A stretch of DNA of 64,000 nucleotides from Chitinibacter sp046530675 (GCF_046530675.1 NZ_CP172558.1:310001-374000), one strand, 5' to 3'; shown: positions 53,872-63,665, counted from the stretch's first letter. Notes: generated by a model from the letters alone, not told the origin. Program-made: numbers and translations.

Positions 53872-53944
53872 GAATCTCACAACAGAGCGACTTGGTGCGC
53901 CGCTAAAAATACATTATCAACCAAGCGACATTAAGTAATGTGGG

Positions 53945-54095
53945 CAAAAATTTTGGCCCAAGGCCACCCAGTCACGCAAGGCGCATGCGACGCCAGTACT
54001 CACGTACGGCGAGGCGAAGTAAGGAATCGTGGCGTGACGGAGCTTGGCTGCTTGCAGCTCTAGCGCAGGCCGTGGCCTCAGGCCAGAAATTTTGG
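53945..54095. repeat. 150-bp long inverted repeat (family G)
   Basis: GCAAAAATTTTGGCCCAAGG at the left pairs with CCAAAATTTCTGGCCTGAGG (right end in reverse), and GTCACGC pairs with GCGTGAC inside. The centre CTCACGTACGGCGAGGCGAA recalls intergenic repeats of Neisseriales. It fills the gap between ispD and the VIT-like gene. Confidence 0.65.
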
Positions 54096-54103
54096 TTTAA
54101 CAC

Positions 54104-54748
54104 TTAGCCACCCAGCGCGATACAGATGATGGCAACCGCTGCACCGAGCGCGGCAAAGCTAAATCCCATCCGGACCGGCGGATAACCAACCCAGCGCCCC
54201 AGCCCGATGCCGAGCCAGAACATCATCACGATGGCGACCAGCTGGGTCGTACGCAGCGCGACTTGCGCGGCATCAATGAACAGGAAGGGCAAAACCAGCG
54301 GCAAGGTTGCAATGGTATCGAGCAGCCAGATTGCACCGGCCGCACGCCAGTCTTTCAGCGTCAGTTTTTCCTGAACCAGCGCGCCGTTTTTGCCGACAAA
54401 TTCGCGGTAATTTTGCAGCGCAGCGGTGTCCAGATGGTTCATCAGCCCTTCAGGTGCAACGTCATCGAGGACGGCACGGAAGGCTTCCGGGGTTGGTGCG
54501 CTAATGAGCTGGTTGCGCACCTGCACCTTGCGTGCGCCGGTCATTCGCGCGTTGATCAGGTAAACCACCGCGTCGACAAAACCCCAGGCGATATTGCAGC
54601 CAAAAGCGGCGACCAGCAACTCGTGCGTATCGACAGTTTTATTGCCAATCGCGACGGCGGCGGTGACCGACAAGGTCATGATGACGGCGAACAGCAATTC
54701 ACTGGCGGTTTCGAGTGGGTCCAGCGAATGGATACGTGGAAATGACAT
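54104..54748 (-). CDS. VIT/CCC1-like membrane protein
   Basis: 214 residues with about five membrane helices. The N-terminal helix pair (SELLFAVIMTLSVTAAV and AAFGCNIAWGFVDAVVYLI) and the central soluble stretch (about 75-135) recall the vacuolar iron transporter/CCC1 fold, which carries Fe2+ or Mn2+. The match is moderate and the acidic metal sites are not clear. AGGAGG lies seven bases before the ATG. It is followed 28 bp downstream, in the sense of upstream on this strand, by the TPR gene. Confidence 0.6.
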   Translation of the reverse strand: MSFPRIHSLDPLETASELLFAVIMTLSVTAAVAIGNKTVDTHELLVAAFGCNIAWGFVDAVVYLINARMTGARKVQVRNQLISAPTPEAFRAVLDDVAPEGLMNHLDTAALQNYREFVGKNGALVQEKLTLKDWRAAGAIWLLDTIATLPLVLPFLFIDAAQVALRTTQLVAIVMMFWLGIGLGRWVGYPPVRMGFSFAALGAAVAIICIALGG

Positions 54749-54775
54749 GGTGATGCCTCCTTGATCTGCCTGCGA

Positions 54776-55618
54776 TTATTCCTCATCCGGATAGGCAAAA
54801 TATACGTCGCGGATCACCACATCGCCACGTGCTTTTAACCAGGCGGCGATCAGGTCAGCGACCGGCTGATCTTCGAGCGCAGCGACGCCGTATTGACGCA
54901 CAAGCAGCCATTTGGGTGCTTCGCTGGCGACGTTGAAATCCAGATCTGCAATGGGCAAGCCGGCTTTGGCCGCCAATTCCAGCAGGGTATCTTGCGCTAG
55001 AGAATCAGGTACTTCGGCTTCAATCACATACGTGGCATGGGTACCATGCTGCCAACGTTCGAGTACTTCGTAAACCGGATATGCCACACCGTCGAGCTGA
55101 CGCTCGCCGCGCGGTACTGCATCGAGCAGCAGAATGTCGCCGTGACCGATTTCCAGATCGGGAATCGGCACGCCAGTGACCAGTGCACGCGCTGGATCGA
55201 GCCTCTGGCCGAAAACGACCTCCTGATGCTTGCCAACGCGAATGCGGATTGCGACGAGCTCGCCCGGCACCGGCTGAGCCAGTTGCCCGGCCGAATAGCT
55301 CAGCGCTAATGCCCGCCACGCTTGTGCTGCGGTTTCCCAGTCGCGATTAGCGGTCGCAGCGATGCCCAGATTCCAGCGCGCTGCTTCGTCGTCGGGTTTG
55401 AGCGCCAGCGCTCGCGCATTGTGGCGTTGCGCCAGCGGCCAGTTGCTCGGCTCGCTGTTTTTATACAGCAGCGCCAGATCATAATGCGTTTGCGCATCCT
55501 GTTCGTCGATGGCGAGCGCGGCGAGAAAATGCTGTTCGGCCTGCGCCAGATCGCCCTCTTCCCACGCAGCATGCGCGGCAGTTTTCAGTTCGGTGGTATT
55601 CATGCAAACACTCATCAT
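54776..55618 (-). CDS. TPR-repeat protein
   Basis: 280 residues. Three TPR units in the N-terminal 110 residues (AAWEEGDLAQAEQHFLAAL, THYDLALLYKNSEPSNW, ARWNLGIAATANRDWETAAQAW), then an unrecognised alpha/beta domain. Soluble, no signal peptide. Starts at 55618 (GGGAA upstream) or the ATG at 55603. It lies 18 bp after dnaQ and may be co-transcribed with it. Function unknown. Confidence 0.8.
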   Translation of the reverse strand: MMSVCMNTTELKTAAHAAWEEGDLAQAEQHFLAALAIDEQDAQTHYDLALLYKNSEPSNWPLAQRHNARALALKPDDEAARWNLGIAATANRDWETAAQAWRALALSYSAGQLAQPVPGELVAIRIRVGKHQEVVFGQRLDPARALVTGVPIPDLEIGHGDILLLDAVPRGERQLDGVAYPVYEVLERWQHGTHATYVIEAEVPDSLAQDTLLELAAKAGLPIADLDFNVASEAPKWLLVRQYGVAALEDQPVADLIAAWLKARGDVVIRDVYFAYPDEE

Positions 55619-55636
55619 TATTTCCCAGGGTCAAGC

Positions 55637-56368
55637 TCAGGCTTGGGCAGGCTTTGGCTCGTAAATGCGCCAGAGGCAATCCGCCTTGTTGATTTTGTCC
55701 AGCTCGTCCAGATATGCGCTATGCAACGCCAGATCTTCTGCGCTGGGCTGCGTACAAATCAGCGGCGCACGCTGACTGCGACGAGCAGCATTGGCTGCGG
55801 TTTCCTCTGCAGTTGGCGCAAAATCGATCAGCAGGCTGTCTTGCCCGCGCGTCATCGCCATATAGACTTCGGCGAGCAGTTCGCAGTCGATCAGCGCACC
55901 GTGCAAGGTTCGCCCCGAGCGGTCGACTTCGTAGCGATCACACAGTGCGTCCAAACTATTGCGCTTGCCCGGCCACAGGTCTTTGGCCATTTTCAGCGTG
56001 TCGGTGATGCTCTCGACATAATCTTCGATTTTGCCGCGCCCGAGCAGACCCAGCTCCATATTCAGATAGCCCACGTCAAACGGCGCGTTATGAATCACCA
56101 GCTCGCTGCCTTTGACGAAGTCGAGAAACTCGTCAACGATGACGGCAAATTTGGGCTTGTCAGAGAGAAACTGCGTGGTCAGTCCGTGGACATTCAACGC
56201 GCCCTCTTCCGAATCTCGGCCGGGATTGATATAGCGGTGCAAATGACGGTCTGCTGGCGAGAGCTTGCGGTCTATCATTTCGACCGCAGCGATTTCCAGA
56301 ATGCGGTTGCCGTCTTCGACGCGTAAACCGGTGGTTTCGGTATCAAGAAAAATTAATCGATTAGCCAT
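55637..56368 (-). CDS. dnaQ: DNA polymerase III epsilon subunit (proofreading 3'-5' exonuclease)
   Basis: 243 residues from the ATG at 56368. Exo I DTETTGL (about 9-15), Exo II HNAPFDVGYL, Exo III HGALIDCELLAEVYMAM with the DEDDh histidine, and a C-terminal clamp/alpha-binding tail. It edits misincorporated bases for the replicase. The 20 codons upstream in the open frame do not fit the family. Confidence 0.95.
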   Translation of the reverse strand: MANRLIFLDTETTGLRVEDGNRILEIAAVEMIDRKLSPADRHLHRYINPGRDSEEGALNVHGLTTQFLSDKPKFAVIVDEFLDFVKGSELVIHNAPFDVGYLNMELGLLGRGKIEDYVESITDTLKMAKDLWPGKRNSLDALCDRYEVDRSGRTLHGALIDCELLAEVYMAMTRGQDSLLIDFAPTAEETAANAARRSQRAPLICTQPSAEDLALHSAYLDELDKINKADCLWRIYEPKPAQA

Positions 56369-56465
56369 GTTTTTGCCATTGCTGGCGCGCGATTCAATGA
56401 TCCGCCATTGTAATGGATACCGGCACAAGCTTCAGGGTTTCAGAGCCGGCAATTGTTGCGGCCAT

Positions 56466-56495
56466 AAAAAAAACCCGCCGAAGCGGGTTTTTTTT
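56466..56495. terminator. bidirectional terminator between ABC ATPase and dnaQ
   Basis: AAAAAAAACCCGC-CGAA-GCGGGTTTTTTTT. It ends the sugar ABC operon read on the minus strand. Confidence 0.92.
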
Positions 56496-56509
56496 GCGAC
56501 TTGATGCAA

Positions 56510-57616
56510 TTAAGCACGAACGCGTTTGAACGCCAGACCTTCCGCATCGAACAGCATGCTGTGCTGCTCTGGGAATTTGATACGCACTGAATCACCATAT
56601 TTCAGGCCAGTCATATTGGATGGCAGTTTTGCACAAATGATTTCGTTAATGCCTGGAATTTCAACATAAGCCAGAACGATATCACCCAAGTGTTCGGTCA
56701 GGTCAACGCGGGCAGGAATGCCGGCTGGATCATTTTCCTCACACAACTCGATATGCTCAGGACGAATACCCAGCGTTACTTTGTCGCCGACTTTGGCTGC
56801 TGATGCCTGCACTGCTGCACGCACCGTAATACCTTTTGGCAGGCGGATAACTGCAGCGCTTTGCTCTACGCCAACAACTTGTGCTTCAAAAATATTCATT
56901 TTTGGCGAACCCAGGAAGCCTGCTACGAACAGGTTAGATGGGTTTTCGTACATTTCCAGTGGCGTACCAACTTGTTGAATCACGCCAGCGTTGAATACCA
57001 CGATACGGTCAGCCAAGGTCATCGCCTCAACCTGATCGTGTGTTACATACAGCATCGTGGTTTTCAATTCTTGGTGCAATTTAGACAATTCAACACGCAT
57101 ATTCATCCGCAATGAAGCGTCCAAGTTCGACAATGGCTCGTCGAACAGGAAGACTTTCGGATTACGAACGATAGAACGACCGATCGCGACACGCTGACGC
57201 TGACCACCTGACAATGCTTTTGGTTTGCGCTCGAGCAAGTGAGTCATTTGCAGAATTTCAGCGGCTTTTTTCACGCGCTGGTCGATTTCTGCTTTGGGTG
57301 TACCTGCCAGTTTCAAGGCAAAGGCCATGTTATCGTACACAGTCATGTGCGGGTACAACGCATAAGACTGGAACACCATCGCAATCCCGCGTTTTGACGC
57401 GTGAATATCGTTAGCCAGTTTGTCGCCGATGTACAACTCGCCTGAAGTGATGTCTTCCAGACCGGCAATCATCCGCATCAGCGTTGATTTACCGCAGCCT
57501 GATGGCCCTACGAATACAACGAATTCACCGTCTTTAATTTCCAGATCAGCGCCTTTGATAACGCATACGTCTTTGGTGTAGTTCTTTTTGATATTTTTTA
57601 GAGTTACGCTAGCCAT
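56510..57616 (-). CDS. ugpC: sugar ABC transporter ATP-binding protein (UgpC/MsmK/MalK type)
   Basis: 368 residues. Walker A GPSGCGKST, signature LSGGQRQRVAIGRSI, Walker B VFLFDEPLSNLDA, and a C-terminal TOBE regulatory domain (about 240-360). It energises the two MalF/MalG-type permeases encoded upstream. It is the last gene of the operon. The name follows common usage for this class; the sugar is more likely GlcNAc or a chito-oligosaccharide given the kinase upstream. Confidence 0.9.
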   Translation of the reverse strand: MASVTLKNIKKNYTKDVCVIKGADLEIKDGEFVVFVGPSGCGKSTLMRMIAGLEDITSGELYIGDKLANDIHASKRGIAMVFQSYALYPHMTVYDNMAFALKLAGTPKAEIDQRVKKAAEILQMTHLLERKPKALSGGQRQRVAIGRSIVRNPKVFLFDEPLSNLDASLRMNMRVELSKLHQELKTTMLYVTHDQVEAMTLADRIVVFNAGVIQQVGTPLEMYENPSNLFVAGFLGSPKMNIFEAQVVGVEQSAAVIRLPKGITVRAAVQASAAKVGDKVTLGIRPEHIELCEENDPAGIPARVDLTEHLGDIVLAYVEIPGINEIICAKLPSNMTGLKYGDSVRIKFPEQHSMLFDAEGLAFKRVRA

Positions 57617-57672
57617 TTTGATTTCCTTAATTCTGAATTGGGTATTTTGTAAAGCGCCAATGCACGGGCATT

Positions 57673-58608
57673 TTATTTAACAGCACCATCCATGCCGGAG
57701 ATAAAGTAGCGCTGAGTGAAGGCGAAGAAGATCAGTACAGGAATAACCGTCAACACAATCGCAGCCATCAAAGTGTTTTGCGAACCAGACAGCGGGCCAG
57801 TCAAATCGTTAAATACACCCACGGCCAATGGCTGCATGTCTTTTGCACGCATCACAATTGAAGACCAGATGTATTCATTCCACTGGTTAACCAGCGTAAA
57901 GATCGCCAAAGCCGCAATAGAAGGCGTAGTCACTGGCAACATCACGCGCCACAGAATTTGCATCTCGGTCGCGCCGTCAACACGGGCTGCATCGATCAGA
58001 TCTTGTGGTACCGCTTCAAAAGCCTGTTTCATCAAGAAAATACCGAAGGCACCCGCCACACCTGGCAATACCACGCCCAGATAGCTATTCATACCAATCA
58101 GTTTTTTCCAGGTAGCTGCATCGCTGCCAGTCAGCGTCAATTGCAACCAGTCAGCAAAGTTACCCAGTTTCACAATCGTGATGTAGTTAGGTACCAACGC
58201 GGTTTCCTGAGGCAGCATCAATGTTGCAATAATCGCAACAAAAATCAGATTGCGGCCAGCAAAACGCATACGAGCCAATGGGTATGCCGCCAGAACGGAA
58301 ATAACCACCGTGCCAATCACTGCCAGAGTTGTAATGATGACCGAGTTTTTGAAATAGGTTGAAAACGGAATTTCAATAAATACCCGCTCAAACCAGGTCA
58401 GTGTTGTTCCTATCCCATAGCTGCCATCTGGATTGGCTACGTGCGGCAAGAAGCTGTCCGGGAACAGATAGGCGTATGAACCATCACTGGAAAGGCCGAA
58501 AGAGACCGCCCACAGCAGCGGAAATATCGTAAACAAGCCAAAAGCTGTCAAGCTTGCATACTGGAGGATCAGGCCAAAGGCGCGATTCAGTTCCTTACTT
58601 TTAAACAT
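57673..58608 (-). CDS. sugar ABC transporter permease (MalG type)
   Basis: 311 residues from the ATG at 58608 (GGAG nine bases upstream; a TTG at 58623 is in frame). Six membrane helices and the EAA loop EAVPQDLIDAARVDGATEMQI that contacts the ATPase. Partner of the MalF-type permease 24 bp upstream. Confidence 0.93.
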   Translation of the reverse strand: MFKSKELNRAFGLILQYASLTAFGLFTIFPLLWAVSFGLSSDGSYAYLFPDSFLPHVANPDGSYGIGTTLTWFERVFIEIPFSTYFKNSVIITTLAVIGTVVISVLAAYPLARMRFAGRNLIFVAIIATLMLPQETALVPNYITIVKLGNFADWLQLTLTGSDAATWKKLIGMNSYLGVVLPGVAGAFGIFLMKQAFEAVPQDLIDAARVDGATEMQILWRVMLPVTTPSIAALAIFTLVNQWNEYIWSSIVMRAKDMQPLAVGVFNDLTGPLSGSQNTLMAAIVLTVIPVLIFFAFTQRYFISGMDGAVK

Positions 58609-58631
58609 GCTATTTTTCTCCAAGAAGCTGC

Positions 58632-59507
58632 TTATTTTTCGCCAAAGAAGCGGAATTGGATAATGGCCAGAATCATGCAGAAGAATGTCACAACCAGACC
58701 TGCTGCTGCCGCAACGCCAAAATCAAAATTACGGAAGGCTTGGTCATACACATAGAACAGCGCAGTGTAAGTTTCAGCTTTACCATCCGTCAGAACCAGC
58801 ACTTCAAGGAATACTTTCAACGCACCAATTGTCGACAGCATCGTACATAGCAAGATGGTTGGTTTCACCATTGGAATCGTAATTTTCCAGAAACGCTCCC
58901 ATGCATTAGCACCGTCAAGAATTGCAGCCTCTTCAACCTCTGCCGGAATCGCTTGCAAACCTGCAAGGTAGAGAACCATGTAGTAACCCAGACCTTTCCA
59001 GAAAGTAAAGATCATAATCGAGTACATGGCGATATCAGGGTCGCCCAGCCAGTCAATATCGACTAATTGTTCTTTTGGATAAATATGGAAAAAGTGAACT
59101 ATTTCACTCAAAAAGGCATTAAGCATACCGTCGTATTTAAATACGAACTGCCAAACAATACCGGCAATCGAAATGGCAGTAATCACCGGAATATAGTAAA
59201 CCGCACGAAAGAAAGTCATGCCGGCCATTTTGTTATTAACCAGTTTGGCAATCAGCAATGAACCCAACTGGATCGCAGGAACAACCAGCAAAAACAGTAA
59301 AGAGTTTTTAACGGCCTGATGGAACAGATCTTCTTCCCAAATTCGACGGAAGTTATCAAAATTATTCCACGTCGTCTCTCCCCCTGAAATCTCATACTGA
59401 TTAAAAGCTAGAAAGGTATTGAACCCGACCGGCCAAAATACAAAAATACCCATCAAGATCAAGGCGGGAGCCAAGAAGAAATAGGCCATAAAGTTGGAGT
59501 TTTTCAC
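58632..59507 (-). CDS. sugar ABC transporter permease (MalF type)
   Basis: 291 residues, six membrane helices, EAA loop AIPAEVEEAAILDGANAWERF. It lies between the solute-binding protein and the second permease. The 354-bp gap before it contains a strong hairpin that may lower its transcription relative to the binding protein. Confidence 0.93.
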   Translation of the reverse strand: MKNSNFMAYFFLAPALILMGIFVFWPVGFNTFLAFNQYEISGGETTWNNFDNFRRIWEEDLFHQAVKNSLLFLLVVPAIQLGSLLIAKLVNNKMAGMTFFRAVYYIPVITAISIAGIVWQFVFKYDGMLNAFLSEIVHFFHIYPKEQLVDIDWLGDPDIAMYSIMIFTFWKGLGYYMVLYLAGLQAIPAEVEEAAILDGANAWERFWKITIPMVKPTILLCTMLSTIGALKVFLEVLVLTDGKAETYTALFYVYDQAFRNFDFGVAAAAGLVVTFFCMILAIIQFRFFGEK

Positions 59508-59806
59508 GTTTCGACTCTTCGGTGCGTTACAGACAAGGTAGATAATAACCCAATATTAGGCGCTTGTGACTTGATATTAACCAAGGACTCGCAAATTTCG
59601 AACGCCGCATTATAACTTAGTCAACCCAAAAACTACACACTCCCTGCGGCTTTTCCATAGAGTAATTAACAAGCAAAACTAACTGACAGAACAAGCACTT
59701 GCAAACAAACAATTCAGCAAGAAAGCCTCACTGCAATTACAAAGAGCTTAAATATAAACCGCAATTCAATTAAAACACTTATTTGAAACTCAACCCCGTA
59801 TAAAAC

Positions 59807-59840
59807 AAAAAAGCGGTAAGTGTCATTTGACACTTACCGC
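59807..59840 (-). terminator. hairpin after the solute-binding protein gene
   Basis: A perfect 13-bp stem GCGGTAAGTGTCA/TGACACTTACCGC, followed on the minus strand by TTTTTT. Position between binding protein and permease suggests partial termination that keeps binding protein in excess. The rest of the gap (59508-59806) is AT-rich with nothing recognised. Confidence 0.85.
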
Positions 59841-59861
59841 CCAATATCTAACTAGCTAATA

Positions 59862-61109
59862 TTATTTAGCAGAAAGACGTTTGTTAGAATCAGCAACTGC
59901 TTCATCCAAAGCTTGTTTTACAGAAATACGACCTTGCAGAGCAGCTTCGATTTTTGCGTCCATTGCTTTAGACAACGCGCCTTCATCAACAGTACCTGGC
60001 AGATCTTTCAGGAACAGGTGACGAGTTTTGTCGATAACCAGACCACCCATTTTGAATGCTTTCTTGCCTGGGTCAGTCATGTCATTCAAAGATGGATCTT
60101 TAGAAGCTGCAGCATTTGCGTTCTTAGTAGAAGCGAATGTGTAAGAAGCTTTAGCGAATTGCTCTTGAGCCCACTCACCAGTGATGAAGTTACCAACAAC
60201 ACCTACAGATTTCATATCTTTCTGGCCTTTTGGAACTACGTACATAGTAGTCCAGCCGCCAAATGCCAATTTACCGTTGTCACCCAATGGGAAAGTCGTA
60301 ACGTCAGCAGCTTTGTAAGCAGCTGGGTTAGCGTCTTTGATTTTCTTAACTGCGTGGCCGCCTTCAGCGAACATGCCTACGCCGCCGTTAGCGAACATAG
60401 CGATTTGTTCGTCAAAAGTCAGGTTAGTATCTTTAACGATAGTACCTGCTTTGTAAGCATCAGCAAATTTCTGAACCAAAGCTACGTGTTTAGGGCTGTT
60501 GTAAACAGCTTTGCCGTTTTGGATAACTGGCAGACCTTCGAACATAAACCAACCAGTGAAGCCGTCTTGCAGTTTAGGAGCCCAACCTGGCTTGCCAGTA
60601 GCTGCGTGGATTTTCTTAGCAGCAGCAAATACGTCGTCCAGAGATTTGAAGTCTGGTTTCACGCCAGATTTAGCCAACATGTCTTTGTTGTAAACCATTA
60701 CGGCAGTAACTTGGTAAGAAGGGAAGCCGTAGATTTTGCCGTCAGTAGTTGCATTAGCCAAAGCTGCGCCAGTGAATTGCGCTTTGTTGATGATGCTGTC
60801 AACTGGAGTCAACAGCTTAGGAGCCATTTCAACCATCCAGTTAGTTGGAACCAGAGCCAAGCCTGGTACGTTACCTTCAGCTACAGCAGCAACGATAGCT
60901 GGCTTCATTGCGCCCCAACCCAAGTCTTTCTGAGTAACTTGGATGTCTTTGTTTTCAGCGTTGAATTTTTCAACAACTTGTTTGTGGTATGCATCATAAG
61001 TTGGTGCCAACGAGTGAGACCAGAACTCAACTGTAGTTGCAGCTTGAGCAGACATGATTGAAGCGGCAAATACAGCAGCACCAACGAGAACAGAACGCTT
61101 AAAGTTCAT
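59862..61109 (-). CDS. sugar ABC transporter substrate-binding protein
   Basis: 415 residues from the ATG at 61109 (AGGAG upstream). Signal peptide cleaved after MSAQA; family-1 solute-binding protein with VEFWSH start, ALVPTNWMVEMAPKL and YGFPSYQVTAVMVYNKDMLAKSG typical of the UgpB/MalE group. Codon use is strongly biased, as in highly expressed genes. The sugar is not shown by the sequence; GlcNAc or chitobiose is inferred from context. The 31 codons before the chosen start are not coding-like. Confidence 0.92.
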   Translation of the reverse strand: MNFKRSVLVGAAVFAASIMSAQAATTVEFWSHSLAPTYDAYHKQVVEKFNAENKDIQVTQKDLGWGAMKPAIVAAVAEGNVPGLALVPTNWMVEMAPKLLTPVDSIINKAQFTGAALANATTDGKIYGFPSYQVTAVMVYNKDMLAKSGVKPDFKSLDDVFAAAKKIHAATGKPGWAPKLQDGFTGWFMFEGLPVIQNGKAVYNSPKHVALVQKFADAYKAGTIVKDTNLTFDEQIAMFANGGVGMFAEGGHAVKKIKDANPAAYKAADVTTFPLGDNGKLAFGGWTTMYVVPKGQKDMKSVGVVGNFITGEWAQEQFAKASYTFASTKNANAAASKDPSLNDMTDPGKKAFKMGGLVIDKTRHLFLKDLPGTVDEGALSKAMDAKIEAALQGRISVKQALDEAVADSNKRLSAK

Positions 61110-61760
61110 AACAACTCCTAACATGGACATGAATACGAGCAACACGGCGGTCGCAGAAAAATACACTCGGCTTACAAACTGCAAAACAACTTTAAAACAC
61201 AAGAAATTTCAGCGTCAAGCCCATTCTCTGATCAAGCAAAGAAACAAGAAAGACTTGACATTAACCACCCCAAGAAACCTCAGCTTTTTCTGTAGTAAAA
61301 ACAGCAAAAAACTGACAGGCAAGCTCTCAAAGTCATCACTTTGCCGAAACCACGGAGGCTAGATTACCGCAATTTTCTAAGGCGGTGAACATCGTCAACA
61401 CGCAAAAAAAGGAGGCATTCCCACCAAAAAACCGACCTCTGACAGAAAGCAGTCCCACACACTTTCTCCGCCTAAGTAAAAATATGTAGGAAAAAACCCT
61501 AACGCACAAAAAATACTACATCACTCAAAGCTACTGAACGCCAATTAGCCATTAAAATCATGCCATTACAAAACAAACGCAACGAGAGATTCGTAGGAAA
61601 AATCCAGTTTTTAACGCCATCTTTTTATAAAAGTACAAATACAAAAAGGCAGCACCACGGATCAAAGCAAGCAGAACCCAGTTCAAAACCAACAGACCAA
61701 AGGTCTTTCGAACGATTTTTTATGTGTTTTTTTGTATCATCAGTGCAACATTCAAATAAA
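61110..61760. other. long non-coding leader/promoter region of the sugar ABC operon
   Basis: About 650 bp of A-rich sequence between the binding-protein start and the GntR terminator. No gene, tRNA or repeat was recognised on either strand. It probably holds the binding-protein promoter and a long leader. Confidence 0.6.
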
Positions 61761-61793
61761 AAAGGCGCCCCACCTTCCGTGGGACGCCTTTCA
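61761..61793 (-). terminator. terminator of the kinase-GntR operon
   Basis: Stem AAAGGCG.CCCAC / GTGGG.CGCCTTT with one mismatch and a 5-base loop, followed on the minus strand by TTTTTTATT. Confidence 0.88.
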
Positions 61794-61813
61794 AAAAACA
61801 GAAAAAACCAATT

Positions 61814-62554
61814 CTAGCGATAAAGTTCAACAACAAAGTCGTAGTAATCACTACGAAACCAGGAATGCGTCAACTCGATGGCAGTACCATCCTCCAAAAA
61901 GCCAAGCCGGGTCAAATGCAGCATGGCAGTGCCGACTTCAATACCCGTAAATTTGGCTAACGCTTCGGTCGCATTGACTGCGCCAATATTCTGGATCGCT
62001 CGCACCACACCCAGATTCGCCTCACGCATGAAGTCATACAGAGATGCTCCGATTTTTTCAGGATCAGAAACATACTGCTCAGGCAACGTAGTGCACTCCA
62101 CAGCCATGACAACTTCATTAGCCAAACGCAAACGCTCCAAATAAGCCACTCGGCTATCTGCAGCCAGGTTCAGGCGCAAAATTTCTTCTGAGTTTGCCTG
62201 CCTGATTTCACGCCTGAGCCATTGCGATGCAGGACGAAACCCTCTCTGTTTAAGCATTTCCGACAAATTGGTCAGTCTGGAGAGGGGCTGTTCAAGCTTG
62301 GGCGTAATATAAGTACCCGAGCCTTGCCGACGCAAAATTAATCCTTGAGCAAAAATCAGATCAAGCGCCTTGCGCGCGGTAACTCGTGAAATACCCAAAA
62401 CTTCACAAAAAGTACGCTCAGAGGGCAGAGGGTCGTCTGCTTTCCAGAATCCGGCGTGAATTGCAGCGGCCAACTTATGACTGAACTGCAAGTACAGCGG
62501 AGTGGCACTATCATTATCCGGCTTGAGTACCAGTAGTTTTGTCTGATCGTGCAT
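61814..62554 (-). CDS. GntR/HutC-family transcriptional regulator (NagR-like)
   Basis: 246 residues. N-terminal winged helix (about 15-80, LPSERTFCEVLGISRVTARKALDLIFAQGLILRRQGSGTYI) and a C-terminal UTRA effector domain (about 95-240). In this family the effector is often a sugar phosphate such as GlcN6P or GlcNAc6P. It lies 20 bp after a sugar kinase gene and upstream of a sugar ABC operon, both likely targets. Confidence 0.9.
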   Translation of the reverse strand: MHDQTKLLVLKPDNDSATPLYLQFSHKLAAAIHAGFWKADDPLPSERTFCEVLGISRVTARKALDLIFAQGLILRRQGSGTYITPKLEQPLSRLTNLSEMLKQRGFRPASQWLRREIRQANSEEILRLNLAADSRVAYLERLRLANEVVMAVECTTLPEQYVSDPEKIGASLYDFMREANLGVVRAIQNIGAVNATEALAKFTGIEVGTAMLHLTRLGFLEDGTAIELTHSWFRSDYYDFVVELYR

Positions 62555-62573
62555 TCAACCCTCTGCGATCCGA

Positions 62574-63452
62574 TTACATATATTCGCGCTTAATCAGAAT
62601 TAAAGCACCAGCACACGAGTCATACTGCGGGCGAACGGTAGTCGCAAGAAAATCAGCCGGAATGTATGGACGAATCGCCTCCGAAAGCCCACCGCCGCAC
62701 AGAGCAATCGGCAGATCCGGCGCATTGGCACGCAAAGCCTTGGCGATATTGACAATCTCTTGACCTGCATCATTCAGAAAACTGCGTGCTACATCATCAC
62801 TGGTGCCGAACTCAACGACGATAGGTGACAATGTTGCGCACTCACCCTGCTTCATTGCGCCCATCCATTCAAAAACTTTTTCGCGGGTATTGCCAGTCAC
62901 CGTCAAGAGTTTGCGACCAAAATCAGTCAATGGACGACGCCCATCCATAATGCGCTGCACATGGTTAATGGCTTTCAGTCCCAAGTACGCTCCCGAACCT
63001 TCATCTGATGTCGGAAAGCCCCAGCCACCGACCTCCAGTCGTTCACCACTGGGTAGCCAGGCCTCGCCAATAGAACCGGTTCCGATGGCAATAATTGCGC
63101 CATGCACGCCGTTATGCGCGCCAAGCAAAGTCGAATAACCGTCAGTTTCAACAATAATGCGGGCAAAGCCAGGGTTTTTATTTTCAAATTCCTGAGCCCA
63201 GGCTTTAACCGTCACACCCGACAAGCCAAAACCCACTGCACATTTGCTGAAATCACATTTGTCGATACCGATCTTTTTAAATGCCTCGCGAATAGTCAGT
63301 GTGATATTGGTCCAAGCCTTATCAACCCCCTGACCCAACGCAGAAGGACCACCTTCGGCACGCACTTTTTCAACGCCATCCATTCCGGCAATCGTGACAC
63401 GTGTTCCTGTACCGCCACCATCTACACCGATCAGAAATTCGATTTGACTCAT
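62574..63452 (-). CDS. BadF/BadG-type sugar kinase, probably N-acetylglucosamine kinase
   Basis: 292 residues, actin-like ATPase fold: phosphate-1 motif GVDGGGTGTRV, AIGTGSIGEAW (phosphate 2), WGFPTSDEGSGAYLGLKAI and adenosine site ALCGGGLSEAI. The DEGSG segment is typical of GlcNAc/glucosamine kinases in this family. It would phosphorylate the sugar taken up by the ABC transporter. First gene of an operon with the GntR regulator. Confidence 0.88.
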   Translation of the reverse strand: MSQIEFLIGVDGGGTGTRVTIAGMDGVEKVRAEGGPSALGQGVDKAWTNITLTIREAFKKIGIDKCDFSKCAVGFGLSGVTVKAWAQEFENKNPGFARIIVETDGYSTLLGAHNGVHGAIIAIGTGSIGEAWLPSGERLEVGGWGFPTSDEGSGAYLGLKAINHVQRIMDGRRPLTDFGRKLLTVTGNTREKVFEWMGAMKQGECATLSPIVVEFGTSDDVARSFLNDAGQEIVNIAKALRANAPDLPIALCGGGLSEAIRPYIPADFLATTVRPQYDSCAGALILIKREYM

Positions 63453-63622
63453 TATTCACTCCCCTCGCAGCAAAATTCGTATTACCCATGCAACAGCAAG
63501 AACTCTCTATCGCCAGAAAAAGTCGGCCAGACTGATACGCCCCCAAACAGGAAACGAGAATCTAAGCCCATAGAATTACGGCACCGCACAGCGCGCAGCC
63601 GAAAATAGATAATGCAAGCATA

Positions 63623-63649
63623 CCAATTTAGAGATGCATACCATGAGTG
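63623..63649 (-). promoter_or_regulatory. direct repeats upstream of the sugar kinase
   Basis: On the minus strand TGGTATGC occurs twice, 18 bp apart. They might be regulator sites, but no comparable pair was found before the binding-protein gene. Confidence 0.3.
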
Positions 63650-63665
63650 TCAATTGGCAGATATA

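Noticed and set aside
59913..61061. A 382-codon open frame on the plus strand opposite the binding-protein gene
   Set aside because: It is produced by the strong codon bias of the highly expressed gene on the other strand; the protein is of low complexity.
61560..61817. Small plus-strand frames in the long leader before the binding-protein gene
   Set aside because: They read through the GntR terminator, have skewed lysine/serine-rich composition and no ribosome site.
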